64,000 nt of DNA. It comes from Brevundimonas subvibrioides ATCC 15264 (GTDB lineage: Bacteria; Pseudomonadota; Alphaproteobacteria; Caulobacterales; Caulobacteraceae). Below the pieces are notes generated by a model. It worked only from the letters and a program-made list of their open reading frames with translations. It did not search any database and was not told the DNA's origin. Location of the stretch: contig NC_014375.1 in NCBI RefSeq assembly GCF_000144605.1, positions 124,001 to 188,000 of the forward strand, in the 5' to 3' direction. Both the position numbers and the translations under genes were made by a program. Positions 24,037 to 33,159 of the stretch are shown here, piece after piece (position 1 is the stretch's first letter; every line of letters begins with the position of its first letter).

Positions 24037-25869
24037 ATGGCTGAAAGCGGCCCGGTCGCGGGGCCTCGTCTCTCGTCGCGGGTTCCGCGCTCGATGAAGC
24101 GGTTCCTGACGCGTTCGCCCCGGTTTCAGGGCATCCGGTTCCGCATGGGCATGGCCATGGCCATCGCCCTGCTGCCCATCCTCGTGCTGGGTGCGGTCCA
24201 GGCCCAGGACGAATTCAGACGCCAGTCGATCGATCGCCAGGCGGACCTGCAGCAGGCGGCCGGACGCGCCGCGATGACGGCCAAGGCGCGGCTGGACACG
24301 GCCACCGTGCTGCTGGAGGCGCTCGCACCCGAGGGCAACGGCCCCGCCTGCGCCGAACGCCTGTCCTCGCTGGTGGACCGGGTCGAGGGCTTCCAGGCCC
24401 TGTACCGGGTCGGAACGGGCGGCGCGTCCGTCTGTGGCGGGGCGGTCGAGGGCGCGGCGGCCGACGTCGATTTCCGCGACGAAGTCTGGTTCCAGCGCCT
24501 GAGACGGGGCGAGACCATCACCGTGGGGCAGGCCACGCGCGCCGTCAGCTTCACCCCCGCCCTGATCGTCGGCGTGCGCTGGGAACGCCCCCGCGGCGTG
24601 TTCGCCGGGGCCATGGCGGCCGTTCTGCCGCTGCAGGACCTCCAGCCCGACCTCGCCGACCGCTCCCTGCCCGCCGGGGCCCAGGCCGCCCTGACCGACG
24701 AGGCCGGCCAGGTGCTGGTCGCCACCGACGCCCGGGCCTTCGACCTGCGTCGGGGCGAGACGCTGCTGGGGTGGGTCGAGCGCGCCCGCCAGGGCGAATC
24801 CGCCACCTTCGACGCCTGGGACGCGACCGGGGAGCACCGCGACTACGCCGGTGCCGCCCTGGCGGGACGCGATGTCTATGTGGTGGTCTCGGCCCCTTCC
24901 CCCGGCCTGCTGTCCTGGGCGCGGCTGAACCCGATCGGCGTCCTGCTGCTGCCTCTGGCGGCCTGGCTGACGGCGTTTGCGGCGGTGATGCTGGTGTCCG
25001 AGCGGATCGTCATCCGCTGGCTGGACTATCTGGAGCGCATCGCCTCCTTGTATGCTCGCGGTCGCTATTCGGTGCGTCCGGTCCAGGCGGCCAATGCCCC
25101 GTCCGAGATCCGGGTGCTGGCCTCGACCCTGGACAGTCTGGCCGACGCCATCTCGACGCGCGACGGCTCCCTGAACGAAAGCCTGGCGGAAAAGGACGCG
25201 CTGATGCGCGAGATCCATCACCGGGTGAAGAACAACCTGCAGATCATCTCGTCCTTGCTGTCCATGCAACAGCGGGCGCTAAAGGACGAACCCGCGAAGG
25301 TGGCCCTGGGCGACACGCGCCAGCGGATCTCCGCCCTGGCCCTGATCTATCGCACCCTCTACCAGTCCGACGACATCCGTCACGCCGATGCCCGCGACTT
25401 CATCAACGAGCTGGTGGGACAGCTGGTGGCGGCCGAGTCCGGCCGGGGTCCCCTGGTCACCAGCGCGATCGACGCCGACAGCCTGGTCGTCGATCCCGAC
25501 AAGCTGGCCCCCCTGGCGCTTTGGCTCGTCGAGGCTGTCTCCAATGCCCAGAAACACGCGTTCGCCGGTCGCGGCGGGGCGCTCCAGGTCCGTTTCCGCG
25601 TCCATGGCGACACCAGTGTACTGGAGGTCGAGGACGACGGGCCGGGGCCGCAGGAGGAGCCCGGCAAGGCCGGTGTCGGCCGGACCCTGATGGGGGCCTT
25701 CGCCAAGCAGCTGCGGGGCGAGGCGGAACTGATCCCCGCCCCCGGGGGCGGGACGATCGCGCGGATGGTCTTCGCCACGCCCGAAGCGGTGCGGCCCACC
25801 GACCCGCAGGATCTGGAACGCAGCGATGCCGTGGTGCGGCCGGGAACCCTGACCCGCACACGGCGTTGA
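24037..25869 (+). CDS. phyK: PhyK-like membrane sensor histidine kinase (HisKA_2/HWE type)
   Basis: A 610-residue kinase starting four bases after sigT. Transmembrane helix 1 is at about residues 35-55, a periplasmic sensor region spans about 56-300, helix 2 is at about 305-325, and a HAMP-like linker follows. The HisKA_2 box EIHHRVKNNLQIISSLLSMQ (histidine near residue 395) and an ATPase domain (EAVSNAQKHAF, EVEDDGPGP, GVGRTLMGAF) complete it. By analogy with Caulobacter PhyK it should phosphorylate PhyR. The periplasmic part has one cysteine pair (PACAER and SVCGG). The frame's second Met at 24094 is an alternative start. Confidence 0.92.
   Translation: MAESGPVAGPRLSSRVPRSMKRFLTRSPRFQGIRFRMGMAMAIALLPILVLGAVQAQDEFRRQSIDRQADLQQAAGRAAMTAKARLDTATVLLEALAPEGNGPACAERLSSLVDRVEGFQALYRVGTGGASVCGGAVEGAAADVDFRDEVWFQRLRRGETITVGQATRAVSFTPALIVGVRWERPRGVFAGAMAAVLPLQDLQPDLADRSLPAGAQAALTDEAGQVLVATDARAFDLRRGETLLGWVERARQGESATFDAWDATGEHRDYAGAALAGRDVYVVVSAPSPGLLSWARLNPIGVLLLPLAAWLTAFAAVMLVSERIVIRWLDYLERIASLYARGRYSVRPVQAANAPSEIRVLASTLDSLADAISTRDGSLNESLAEKDALMREIHHRVKNNLQIISSLLSMQQRALKDEPAKVALGDTRQRISALALIYRTLYQSDDIRHADARDFINELVGQLVAAESGRGPLVTSAIDADSLVVDPDKLAPLALWLVEAVSNAQKHAFAGRGGALQVRFRVHGDTSVLEVEDDGPGPQEEPGKAGVGRTLMGAFAKQLRGEAELIPAPGGGTIARMVFATPEAVRPTDPQDLERSDAVVRPGTLTRTRR
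25843..25867 (+). promoter_or_regulatory. EcfG (sigT) promoter of the entericidin gene
   Basis: GGAAC at 25843-25847 and CGTT at 25864-25867 with a 16-base spacer. The CGTT overlaps the last codons and first stop base of the upstream kinase gene. The lipoprotein ATG is 55 bases downstream. Confidence 0.85.
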
Positions 25870-25921
25870 TCTGGCGAACCGGCGATCCGTCCCCGCCGCC
25901 CGGATTTTCAGGAGTATTCCC

Positions 25922-26059
25922 ATGCGCAAGATTTTCGTTCTGGTCGCCGCCGCCGCCGCTCTGACCACCGCCGCCTGCAACACCGTCGCCGGTGCCGGCC
26001 GCGACACCCAGGCCGCCGGATCGGCCGTCACGGGTGCCGCCGAGGCCGCCAAGAACTAG
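25922..26059 (+). CDS. ecnA: Entericidin A/B family small lipoprotein
   Basis: A 45-residue lipoprotein precursor: MRKIFVLVAA, a hydrophobic stretch, lipobox TAAC (Cys near residue 19), then NTVAGAGRDTQAAGSAV typical of entericidins. AGGAG lies 9 bases before the ATG. Entericidins are tiny envelope lipoproteins linked to stationary-phase stress in enterobacteria. Here the exact EcfG promoter and position behind the sigT operon make it a predicted stress-regulon member. It is followed by a terminator. Confidence 0.9.
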   Translation: MRKIFVLVAAAAALTTAACNTVAGAGRDTQAAGSAVTGAAEAAKN

Positions 26060-26082
26060 GCCGTCTTCCTCCCCGAAGCTTG

Positions 26083-26110
26083 AGCCCCGTCGTTCACCGG
26101 CGGGGCTTTC
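26083..26110 (+). terminator. Terminator after the entericidin gene
   Basis: AGCCCCG and CGGGGCT pair across an 11-base loop that can extend the stem (CG/CCGG), followed by TTTCGCTT. It closes the sigT-kinase-entericidin region before the MFS gene. Confidence 0.75.
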
Positions 26111-26187
26111 GCTTGTCCGCCGCCCGGGTGTGACGCTAGATCGGGGCGAAGGGTGTCCATCAGACGACGCCCGCGGGAAGGGACACG

Positions 26188-27849
26188 ATGAGCGAAACGG
26201 CCACGAAGGATGCGGGCGGGCCAGGCCTGAAGACGGTCGTGGGGGCCTCGGCGGCCGGCACGGCGTTCGAATGGTATGACTTCTTCATCTTCGGATCGCT
26301 GACCACGATCATCGCCCGGCATTTCTACGCCGACGTGGGCGAGGCGACCTCCTACATCCTGGCCCTGCTGACGTTCGGCGTCGGCTTCGTGGTCCGCCCC
26401 CTGGGGGCCCTCGTGTTCGGCTGGTTCGGCGACAAGACCGGGCGCAAGACGACCTTCCTCGTCACCATCTCGCTGATGGGCGTGGCCACCGTCGCCATCG
26501 GCCTGCTGCCCGACTACGGCCAGATCGGGATCATCGCCCCGATCCTGCTGCTGACGCTCCGGGTGCTGCAGGGCTTCGCCCTGGGCGGCGAATACGGCGG
26601 CGCGGCCATCTATGTCGCCGAGCACGCGCCGGCGAAGAAGCGCGGCTTCCTGACCGGCTGGATCCAGACCACCGCCGCGATCGGCCTGATCATGGCGCTC
26701 AGCGTCATCCTGATCACCCGCGTGATCCTGGGCGTCGAGGCTTTCGACGAATGGGGCTGGCGGATTCCGTTCCTGCTGTCGTCGCTCCTGCTCATCATCA
26801 GCCTGTGGATCCGGCTGAAGCTGCACGAGAGCCCGGCGTTCAAGCGGATGGTCGCCGAGAGCACCGAACGCCAGGCTCCGTTCCGGGAAAGCTTCGGCAC
26901 CTGGAAGGTCGGCAAGTTCGTGCTGATCGCCCTGGTCGGCATCATGTTCGCGCAAGGGGCCGTCTGGTACGCGGGCTATTTCTACACCCGCTTCTTCATG
27001 GAGCGGGTGCTGAAGGTCGACGTCGGCACCGTCGACGGCCTGATCCTGGCCATCACCCTGGCCTCGGCCTTCCTCTATGTCTTCTTCGGCTGGCTGTCGG
27101 ACCGGGTCGGACGCAAGCCCGTCATGGTGGGCGGCATGGTGCTGTTCCTGCTGGCGGTCTTCCCCGGTTTCCACGCCCTGACCAACGCCGCCAACCCGGC
27201 GCTGGCGCAGGCCCAGGCGTCCTCGCCCGTGACCGTGATCGCCGATCCGGCCACCTGCGCGGTGCAGTTCGATCCCGTCGGCAAAACCGCCTTCGCCTCG
27301 TCCTGCGACCTCGCCAAGTCGGTGCTGTCCAATGCCGGGGTCAGCTATGACAATCTGGCCGCCGCGCCCGGTTCGGTCGCCTCGGTCCGCATCGGCACGG
27401 TCGAGGTCGCCTCGGTCGACGGCACCGGTCTCGAGGCCGCCGCCCTGAAGACCGCCCGCACCGACGTCGAGACCCGCGTCAAGGCGGCCCTGACCGCAGC
27501 CGGCTATCCCGCCACGGCCGATCCGGCGGGGATCAACCTGATCGCCGTCTTCGGCATCCTGATGGTCTTCATGGTGGCCGCCACCGCCGTCTACGGGCCC
27601 CAGGCCGCGGCCCTGGTCGAGCTGTTCCCGACGCGGGTGCGCTATACGGCGATGAGCCTGCCCTACAACGTCGGCACCGGCTGGGTCGGGGGCCTGTTGC
27701 CGGCCGCCAGCTTCGCGCTCGTGGCCTGGTCAGGGAACATCTATTTCGGCCTGTGGTATTCGGTGGCCTTCACGGCGGTGGCGGCCGTCGTGGCCCTGAT
27801 CTTCCTGCCCGAAACCCGGGGTCGCGACCTGAACACCATCGGCGACTGA
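26188..27849 (+). CDS. MFS transporter, metabolite:H+ symporter type, with large extra loop
   Basis: A 553-residue major facilitator of the MHS group (ProP/ShiA-like): AAGTAFEWYDFFIFGSL at the start, the loop GWFGDKTGRKTTF, LGGEYGGAAIYVAEHAPAKKRG and the second-half loop GWLSDRVGRKPVM. Between two C-terminal helices an insert of about 110 residues (about 335-447) carries two cysteines (ATCAVQ, SSCDLA) and lacks membrane helices, so it should be a periplasmic domain. Likely substrates are small organic acids or osmolytes. A strong GGAAGGGA ribosome site precedes the ATG. Confidence 0.88.
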   Translation: MSETATKDAGGPGLKTVVGASAAGTAFEWYDFFIFGSLTTIIARHFYADVGEATSYILALLTFGVGFVVRPLGALVFGWFGDKTGRKTTFLVTISLMGVATVAIGLLPDYGQIGIIAPILLLTLRVLQGFALGGEYGGAAIYVAEHAPAKKRGFLTGWIQTTAAIGLIMALSVILITRVILGVEAFDEWGWRIPFLLSSLLLIISLWIRLKLHESPAFKRMVAESTERQAPFRESFGTWKVGKFVLIALVGIMFAQGAVWYAGYFYTRFFMERVLKVDVGTVDGLILAITLASAFLYVFFGWLSDRVGRKPVMVGGMVLFLLAVFPGFHALTNAANPALAQAQASSPVTVIADPATCAVQFDPVGKTAFASSCDLAKSVLSNAGVSYDNLAAAPGSVASVRIGTVEVASVDGTGLEAAALKTARTDVETRVKAALTAAGYPATADPAGINLIAVFGILMVFMVAATAVYGPQAAALVELFPTRVRYTAMSLPYNVGTGWVGGLLPAASFALVAWSGNIYFGLWYSVAFTAVAAVVALIFLPETRGRDLNTIGD

Positions 27850-27873
27850 GGCGTTAGGTCTGGCGAATGCGTT

Positions 27874-28014
27874 TCTCCCTCCCCCTGCGGGGGAGGGTGG
27901 TCGCGAAGCGACCGGGTGGGGGCGGCAAGGTAAAGCCCCCCGATGTGTCGCCGAGCCCTCCCCACCCCGTCGATGCTTCGCATCGACGACCCTCCCCCGC
28001 TGGGGGAGGGAGAA
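27874..28014. repeat. Long imperfect palindrome of the CTCCCTCCCCC/GGGGGAGGGAG family
   Basis: The left arm has CTCCCTCCCCCTGCGGGGGA, GGGTGGTCGCGAAGCGACC and GGGTGGGGGCGG. The right arm mirrors it with CCCTCCCCACCCCGTCGATG, CTTCGCATCGACGACCC and TCCCCCGCTGGGGGAGGGAG. It fills the gap between the MFS gene and gabD, and is related to the elements at 5896 and 8907. Confidence 0.85.
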
Positions 28015-28031
28015 GAACGAGGATACCTCCC

Positions 28032-29486
28032 ATGAACACCGCCGCCCGCGACGCCGGTCTGAAGCTCCTGCGTGAGCACGCCCTCATTGCCGGCGCGGCG
28101 ATCCCCGCCGGGGCGAATGGCATCGCCGTCGACGATCCCGCGACCGGCGAGATCCTCGGCCACATCCCCGACCTCGGCGTGGCCGAGACCGACCGGGCCA
28201 TCCAGGCCGCGCATGACGCCTTCCCCGCCTGGTCCCGGTCCGACCCGCACAAGCGCGCCGCCTTCCTGCGCGAATGGGCCCGGCTGATCGACGAGAACAC
28301 CGAGGGCCTCGGGGCCCTGATGGCGCTCGAGAACGGCAAGCCGTTCGAGGAGGCCAAGGGCGAGGTGACCTACGCCAACGGCTTCATCAAATGGTTCGCG
28401 GGCGAGGCCGAACGGATCCTCGGCGAGACCCAGGACACCCCGCTGGGCCACGTCATCCTGACCTTCCGCGAGGCCGTCGGCCCCTGCGCCCTGATCACCC
28501 CCTGGAACTTCCCCGCCGCCATGCTGACGCGCAAGCTGGGCCCGGCCTTCGCGGCCGGCTGCACCGCCGTGGTCAAGCCGGCCAGCCAGACCCCCTTCAC
28601 CGCCATCGCCTTGGCCGAACTGGCATACCGGGCGGGCCTGCCGAAGGGGGCGCTCAGCGTGATCACCGGCGATGCGGCCACCATCGGCGGCGTCCTGACC
28701 GCCTCGCCCCTGATCCGCAAACTGTCCTTCACCGGCTCGACCCCGATCGGCCGCAAGCTCGCCGAGCAGTGCGCGCCTACCCTGAAGCGGGTGTCGATGG
28801 AGCTGGGCGGGGCCGCCCCCCTGATCGTGTTCGAGGACGCCGACTTAGACTTGGCCGTGGCCGAGACCATCAAGGGCAAGTTCCGCAACGCCGGCCAGAC
28901 CTGCGTCTGTCCCAACCGCGTCTATGTCCAGGCCTCGGTCGCCGAGGCCTATGCGACCAAGCTCGCCGCCGAGGTCGCGAAGATCCCCGTCGGCCCTGCC
29001 TTCGAGGACGGCGTCAAGGTCGGCCCCCTGATCGAGGACAAGGCCATCGCCAAGGTCGAGGATCACCTCTCCCGCGTCCAGACCTCGGGTGGTCGGGTCC
29101 TGACCGGCGGCGCGCGCCACGCCTTGGGCGGCCGCTTCTTCCAGCCGACGGTCACGCTCGGGGGCGACGACGAGCTCTTCCGCCACGAGGAGACCTTCGG
29201 CCCCCTGATCCCCGTCTTCCCGTTCGACACCGAGGAAGAGGCGCTGGGCAAGGCGAACGACAGCGAGTTCGGCCTCGCCTCCTATCTGTTCACCCGCGAC
29301 CTCGACCGCGCCATGCGCATCGGCCGCCACATCGAGGCGGGCATGATCGGAATCAACACCGGCCTGATCTCCACCGCCGTCGCCCCCTTCGGCGGAGTCA
29401 AGCAGTCCGGCTACGGCCGCGAGGGCTCGATCCACGGGATCGACGAATACGTCGACATCAAACAGGTCACCCTGGCGCTGAAGTGA
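28032..29486 (+). CDS. gabD: NAD(P)-dependent succinate-semialdehyde dehydrogenase family enzyme
   Basis: A 484-residue aldehyde dehydrogenase of the GabD group. ALITPWNFPAAMLTRKLGPA is the cofactor site, FTGSTPIGRKL the Rossmann turn, MELGGAAP holds the general-base glutamate and NAGQTCVCPNR the catalytic cysteine. The C-terminal GGVKQSGYGREGS is characteristic. It oxidises succinate semialdehyde or a similar aldehyde, for example in GABA breakdown. The ATG at 28032 is used; the frame upstream is only the palindromic repeat. A GTGA overlap couples it to a small membrane protein. Confidence 0.92.
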   Translation: MNTAARDAGLKLLREHALIAGAAIPAGANGIAVDDPATGEILGHIPDLGVAETDRAIQAAHDAFPAWSRSDPHKRAAFLREWARLIDENTEGLGALMALENGKPFEEAKGEVTYANGFIKWFAGEAERILGETQDTPLGHVILTFREAVGPCALITPWNFPAAMLTRKLGPAFAAGCTAVVKPASQTPFTAIALAELAYRAGLPKGALSVITGDAATIGGVLTASPLIRKLSFTGSTPIGRKLAEQCAPTLKRVSMELGGAAPLIVFEDADLDLAVAETIKGKFRNAGQTCVCPNRVYVQASVAEAYATKLAAEVAKIPVGPAFEDGVKVGPLIEDKAIAKVEDHLSRVQTSGGRVLTGGARHALGGRFFQPTVTLGGDDELFRHEETFGPLIPVFPFDTEEEALGKANDSEFGLASYLFTRDLDRAMRIGRHIEAGMIGINTGLISTAVAPFGGVKQSGYGREGSIHGIDEYVDIKQVTLALK

Positions 29487-29704
29487 AGTCCGGCCGCCGG
29501 CTGAAGCCGCTCGTCTGGCCGCTCGTCCTGCTGGTCGCGGGCGGGGCGACGGCCCTGCTGGCCGAGGCGACCGCGCGATCGGTCGAAACGGTCACCCTCT
29601 ACGGCACGATCAGGCTGGTCAGCGATCTGGTGCTGCTGATCGCGGCGGTCTGGCTGGTGATCGGTCTGGTCCGCGTGATCAAACCGGCAGGGCCCCGCGC
29701 TTGA
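29483..29704 (+). CDS. Small two-helix membrane protein coupled to gabD
   Basis: A 73-residue ORF starting with GTG inside the gabD stop (GTGA overlap), reading VKSGRRLKPLVWPLVLLVAGG and then a second helix (SDLVLLIAAVWLVIGLVRVI) before a basic C-terminus. Two predicted membrane spans, about residues 9-28 and 46-65. The last 26 bases overlap the end of the convergent Lrp-family gene. No family recognised. The overlap and the hydrophobic pattern support it as real. Confidence 0.6.
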   Translation: MKSGRRLKPLVWPLVLLVAGGATALLAEATARSVETVTLYGTIRLVSDLVLLIAAVWLVIGLVRVIKPAGPRA

Positions 29705-30155
29705 CCACCGTCCGCATGGCGACGCTGGACGACACCCGCGTCACCCCCGGAATGGTCGTCAGGGCCTTGGCGTGGACCCGCTCCAGATCGTCGACGTCCC
29801 TCACCACCAGCCGCAGCAGATAGTCGGACCCACCTGTCATCAGATAGCATTCGACGACCTCGGGCACGGTGGCGATGGCGGTCTCGAAGGCGGTCAGGGC
29901 GCTCTCGGCCTGGGACGACAGGGTCACGGTCACGAACACGCTGATCGGCAGGCCCACGGCCCGTTCGTTGATGATCGCGGCATAACGGCTGATCACCCCG
30001 GCGGTCTCCAGCGCCCGAAGCCGGCGCAGGGAGGCGCTTTCGGACAGGGCGACCGCCCGGGCCAGATCGGTATTGCTCATCCGCCCGTCGGCCTGGAGCG
30101 CGCGGAGCATCTTTCTGTCGGTGGCATCCAGCGCCACGGCGGATACGGTCTTCAT
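29679..30155 (-). CDS. Lrp/AsnC family regulator, probable regulator of alanine dehydrogenase
   Basis: A 158-residue Lrp-family protein. The helix-turn-helix is LDATDRKMLRALQADGRMSNTDLARAVALSESASLRRLRALETAGVI, followed by a RAM ligand-binding domain (VPEVVECYLMTGGSDYLLRLVVRDVDDLERV). It is divergent from ald, separated by 118 bases. In other bacteria such neighbours (AldR, BkdR-like) activate or repress ald in response to alanine; that assignment is by gene order only. Confidence 0.92.
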   Translation of the reverse strand: MKTVSAVALDATDRKMLRALQADGRMSNTDLARAVALSESASLRRLRALETAGVISRYAAIINERAVGLPISVFVTVTLSSQAESALTAFETAIATVPEVVECYLMTGGSDYLLRLVVRDVDDLERVHAKALTTIPGVTRVSSSVAMRTVVKRGALPV

Positions 30156-30273
30156 TATCGCTCCAGACGCAAGGTTCTGCGAGTTTACGCCGATCAGTCA
30201 GCGAAAAGAACAGGAACCTGCGATCGGCCCGGCGCTATTTTCCGCCTAACCCCATTAGAGGCGAGGAAACCCC

Positions 30274-31392
<1,119 letters not shown>

Positions 31393-31395
31393 GCC

Positions 31396-32202
31396 TCAGG
31401 CGAGTATCGAGACGCCGGCGGCCCCCAGGTCGCCGGCGGTTTCTGCAATGGCCCTGTCGACGCCATCCGAGGCCTTGAGCGCCTCGTCGGCATCCGCGCC
31501 GAGGGACGGATTCACCTTCGCCTCCTGGACCGCGCGCCGGGCCAGGCTCTTGAGGATCGCCGCCAGCTCGCGCACGCCCGACAGGAAGTCGCGGTCCGCG
31601 TCCTGATCGGCGCCGCGTCGGCTGGCCTCCGCTCCCCGGGCCAGCGCCGCCTCGGCCATGCGCCGATAGGGGTCGGACGTCGCCCCGCGCTCGTCCGCCC
31701 CGCCGCCGTCCTTCGACGGATCGGTACCGGCTTCGTCGGGTGAACCGTCATCGGTCGTCGGCGCAGGGCTTTCGCCCCCGGCTTCCGCGCCGGGCGGACC
31801 CGCCGCCGAGGCCGCGCCCTCTGGCGTGACGGACGGCCCGCTGGAGGGCGTGTCGGCCGGGGTGCCGGCGTCCAGGCCGGCGGTCGATCCGCCGGCCCCG
31901 CCGTAGGCCTTGATCGCCGCCTTCAGTTCCCGCGCGATCTGGGCCAGGGCCTTGGGATTGGCGGCCGCACTCATCTGCATCATCTTCAGCCGCGCCTTCA
32001 GCTGCTCGACCTTCTTCCTGGCCTGCGCCTTTCGCTCCTCGGCGGCCGCACCCGTCCGGCCCGCGCCGTTCGCCTTCAGCGTCTCCACGGCCGACCGGGC
32101 CTCAGCCAGACGCGCGCGATCGCGCTCGGCGACCTTCTGCTCGCGCGCGGAAACCTGGGCCGCGGGCAGCGGCGTCGTCGAGGTCGGGGTCACGGCCGTC
32201 AT
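31396..32202 (-). CDS. Ala/Asp-rich coiled-coil protein of unknown function
   Basis: A 268-residue protein with no signal peptide. Residues about 20-100 form charged helices likely to be coiled coil (EQKVAERDRARLAEARSAV, AEERKAQARKKVEQLKARLKMMQ). A Pro/Gly/Asp/Ser-rich disordered stretch spans about 100-175, and a helical C-terminus follows (GVRELAAILKSLARRAVQEAKV). It ends three bases from the convergent ald stop. I do not recognise a family. Confidence 0.65.
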   Translation of the reverse strand: MTAVTPTSTTPLPAAQVSAREQKVAERDRARLAEARSAVETLKANGAGRTGAAAEERKAQARKKVEQLKARLKMMQMSAAANPKALAQIARELKAAIKAYGGAGGSTAGLDAGTPADTPSSGPSVTPEGAASAAGPPGAEAGGESPAPTTDDGSPDEAGTDPSKDGGGADERGATSDPYRRMAEAALARGAEASRRGADQDADRDFLSGVRELAAILKSLARRAVQEAKVNPSLGADADEALKASDGVDRAIAETAGDLGAAGVSILA

Positions 32203-32287
32203 GGGGTCAAGGCTGGGCCGGGCCGCTTAAGGCCGTGTGAAGGCGCGGAGCCTTCTCGCACCGACACAGGCGGGCTATCGTGCCGCC

Positions 32288-32761
32288 ATGGCCCCCCGCA
32301 TCTTCATCGACGCCGACGCCTGTCCGGTGAAGGACGAGGTCTATCGCGTGGCCGAACGCTACGGCCTGCACGTCTTCGTCGTGTCCAACAGCTGGATCAA
32401 CACGCCGCGCCACAGCTGGATCGAGCAGATCGTGGTCGATGCCGGCCCAGACATCGCCGACGACTGGATCGCCGAGCGGGCCGGGCCCGGCGACATCGTC
32501 GTGACCTCGGACATCCCCTTGGCCGACCGCTGCCTGACGGCGGGCGCCCAGGCGCTGAAATCCAACGGCCAGCCCTTCACCCCGGATTCGATCGGCTCGG
32601 CCTTGGCCGGACGAATGGTGGGCGAGCATCTGCGCTCCATGGGCGTGGCCACCTCGGGCCCGCCGCCGTTCGGTCCCCGGGACCGTTCCGCCTTCCTGCA
32701 GGCACTGGACCAGGCGGTGGTGCGGGCCCGGCGCGTGGCGCCCGCACGCCCGGCACCGTGA
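32288..32761 (+). CDS. YaiI/YqxD (DUF188) family protein, predicted nuclease-like
   Basis: A 157-residue member of UPF0178/DUF188: IFIDADACPVKDEVYRVAERYG, then VVSNSW, DIADDWIAERAGPGDIVVTSDIPLADRCL and the C-terminal FGPRDRSAFLQALDQAV. The DADACPVK motif and paired aspartates resemble a PIN-like metal site, but no activity is proven. The ATG at 32288 (MAPRIFIDADA) is chosen because the family starts here. Its stop overlaps the GTG of arfB. Confidence 0.92.
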   Translation: MAPRIFIDADACPVKDEVYRVAERYGLHVFVVSNSWINTPRHSWIEQIVVDAGPDIADDWIAERAGPGDIVVTSDIPLADRCLTAGAQALKSNGQPFTPDSIGSALAGRMVGEHLRSMGVATSGPPPFGPRDRSAFLQALDQAVVRARRVAPARPAP

Positions 32762-33159
32762 CCGTCATCCCCGAGGATGAGCTGGAATTCCGCTTCTACC
32801 GGGCGGGGGGTCCGGGCGGGCAGAACGTCAACAAGGTCTCGACCGCGGTCCAGATGCGGTTCGACGTCGTCAACTCGCCCTCGCTGCGCGATCCGGTCAA
32901 GCAACGGTTGATGAAGCTGGCCGGAAGCCGGCTGACGCTGGACGGGGTCATATTGATCACCGCCGTCCGCCACCGGACCCAGGAGCGCAACCGCGCCGAC
33001 GCCGTCGCCCGGCTGCAGGAGATGGTCGATCAGGCGTCGATCGCCCCCACCTACCGCGTCCCGACCCGCCCGACGCGGGCGTCAAAGGAACGCCGTCTGG
33101 ACGGCAAGGCCAAGCGCTCGGGCATCAAGTCGGGCCGGGGAAAGCCGACGCTGGACTGA
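32758..33159 (+). CDS. arfB: Alternative ribosome-rescue factor ArfB (peptidyl-tRNA hydrolase)
   Basis: A 133-residue release-factor-like protein that rescues ribosomes stalled on mRNAs without a stop codon. The catalytic GGQ is in RAGGPGGQNVNKVSTAVQMRF, and the C-terminal tail (SKERRLDGKAKRSGIKSGRGKP) is basic, as needed to enter the empty mRNA channel. GTG start at 32758 overlaps the DUF188 stop, so translation is coupled. The 3' end overlaps the convergent methyltransferase gene by 35 bases. Confidence 0.95.
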   Translation: MTVIPEDELEFRFYRAGGPGGQNVNKVSTAVQMRFDVVNSPSLRDPVKQRLMKLAGSRLTLDGVILITAVRHRTQERNRADAVARLQEMVDQASIAPTYRVPTRPTRASKERRLDGKAKRSGIKSGRGKPTLD

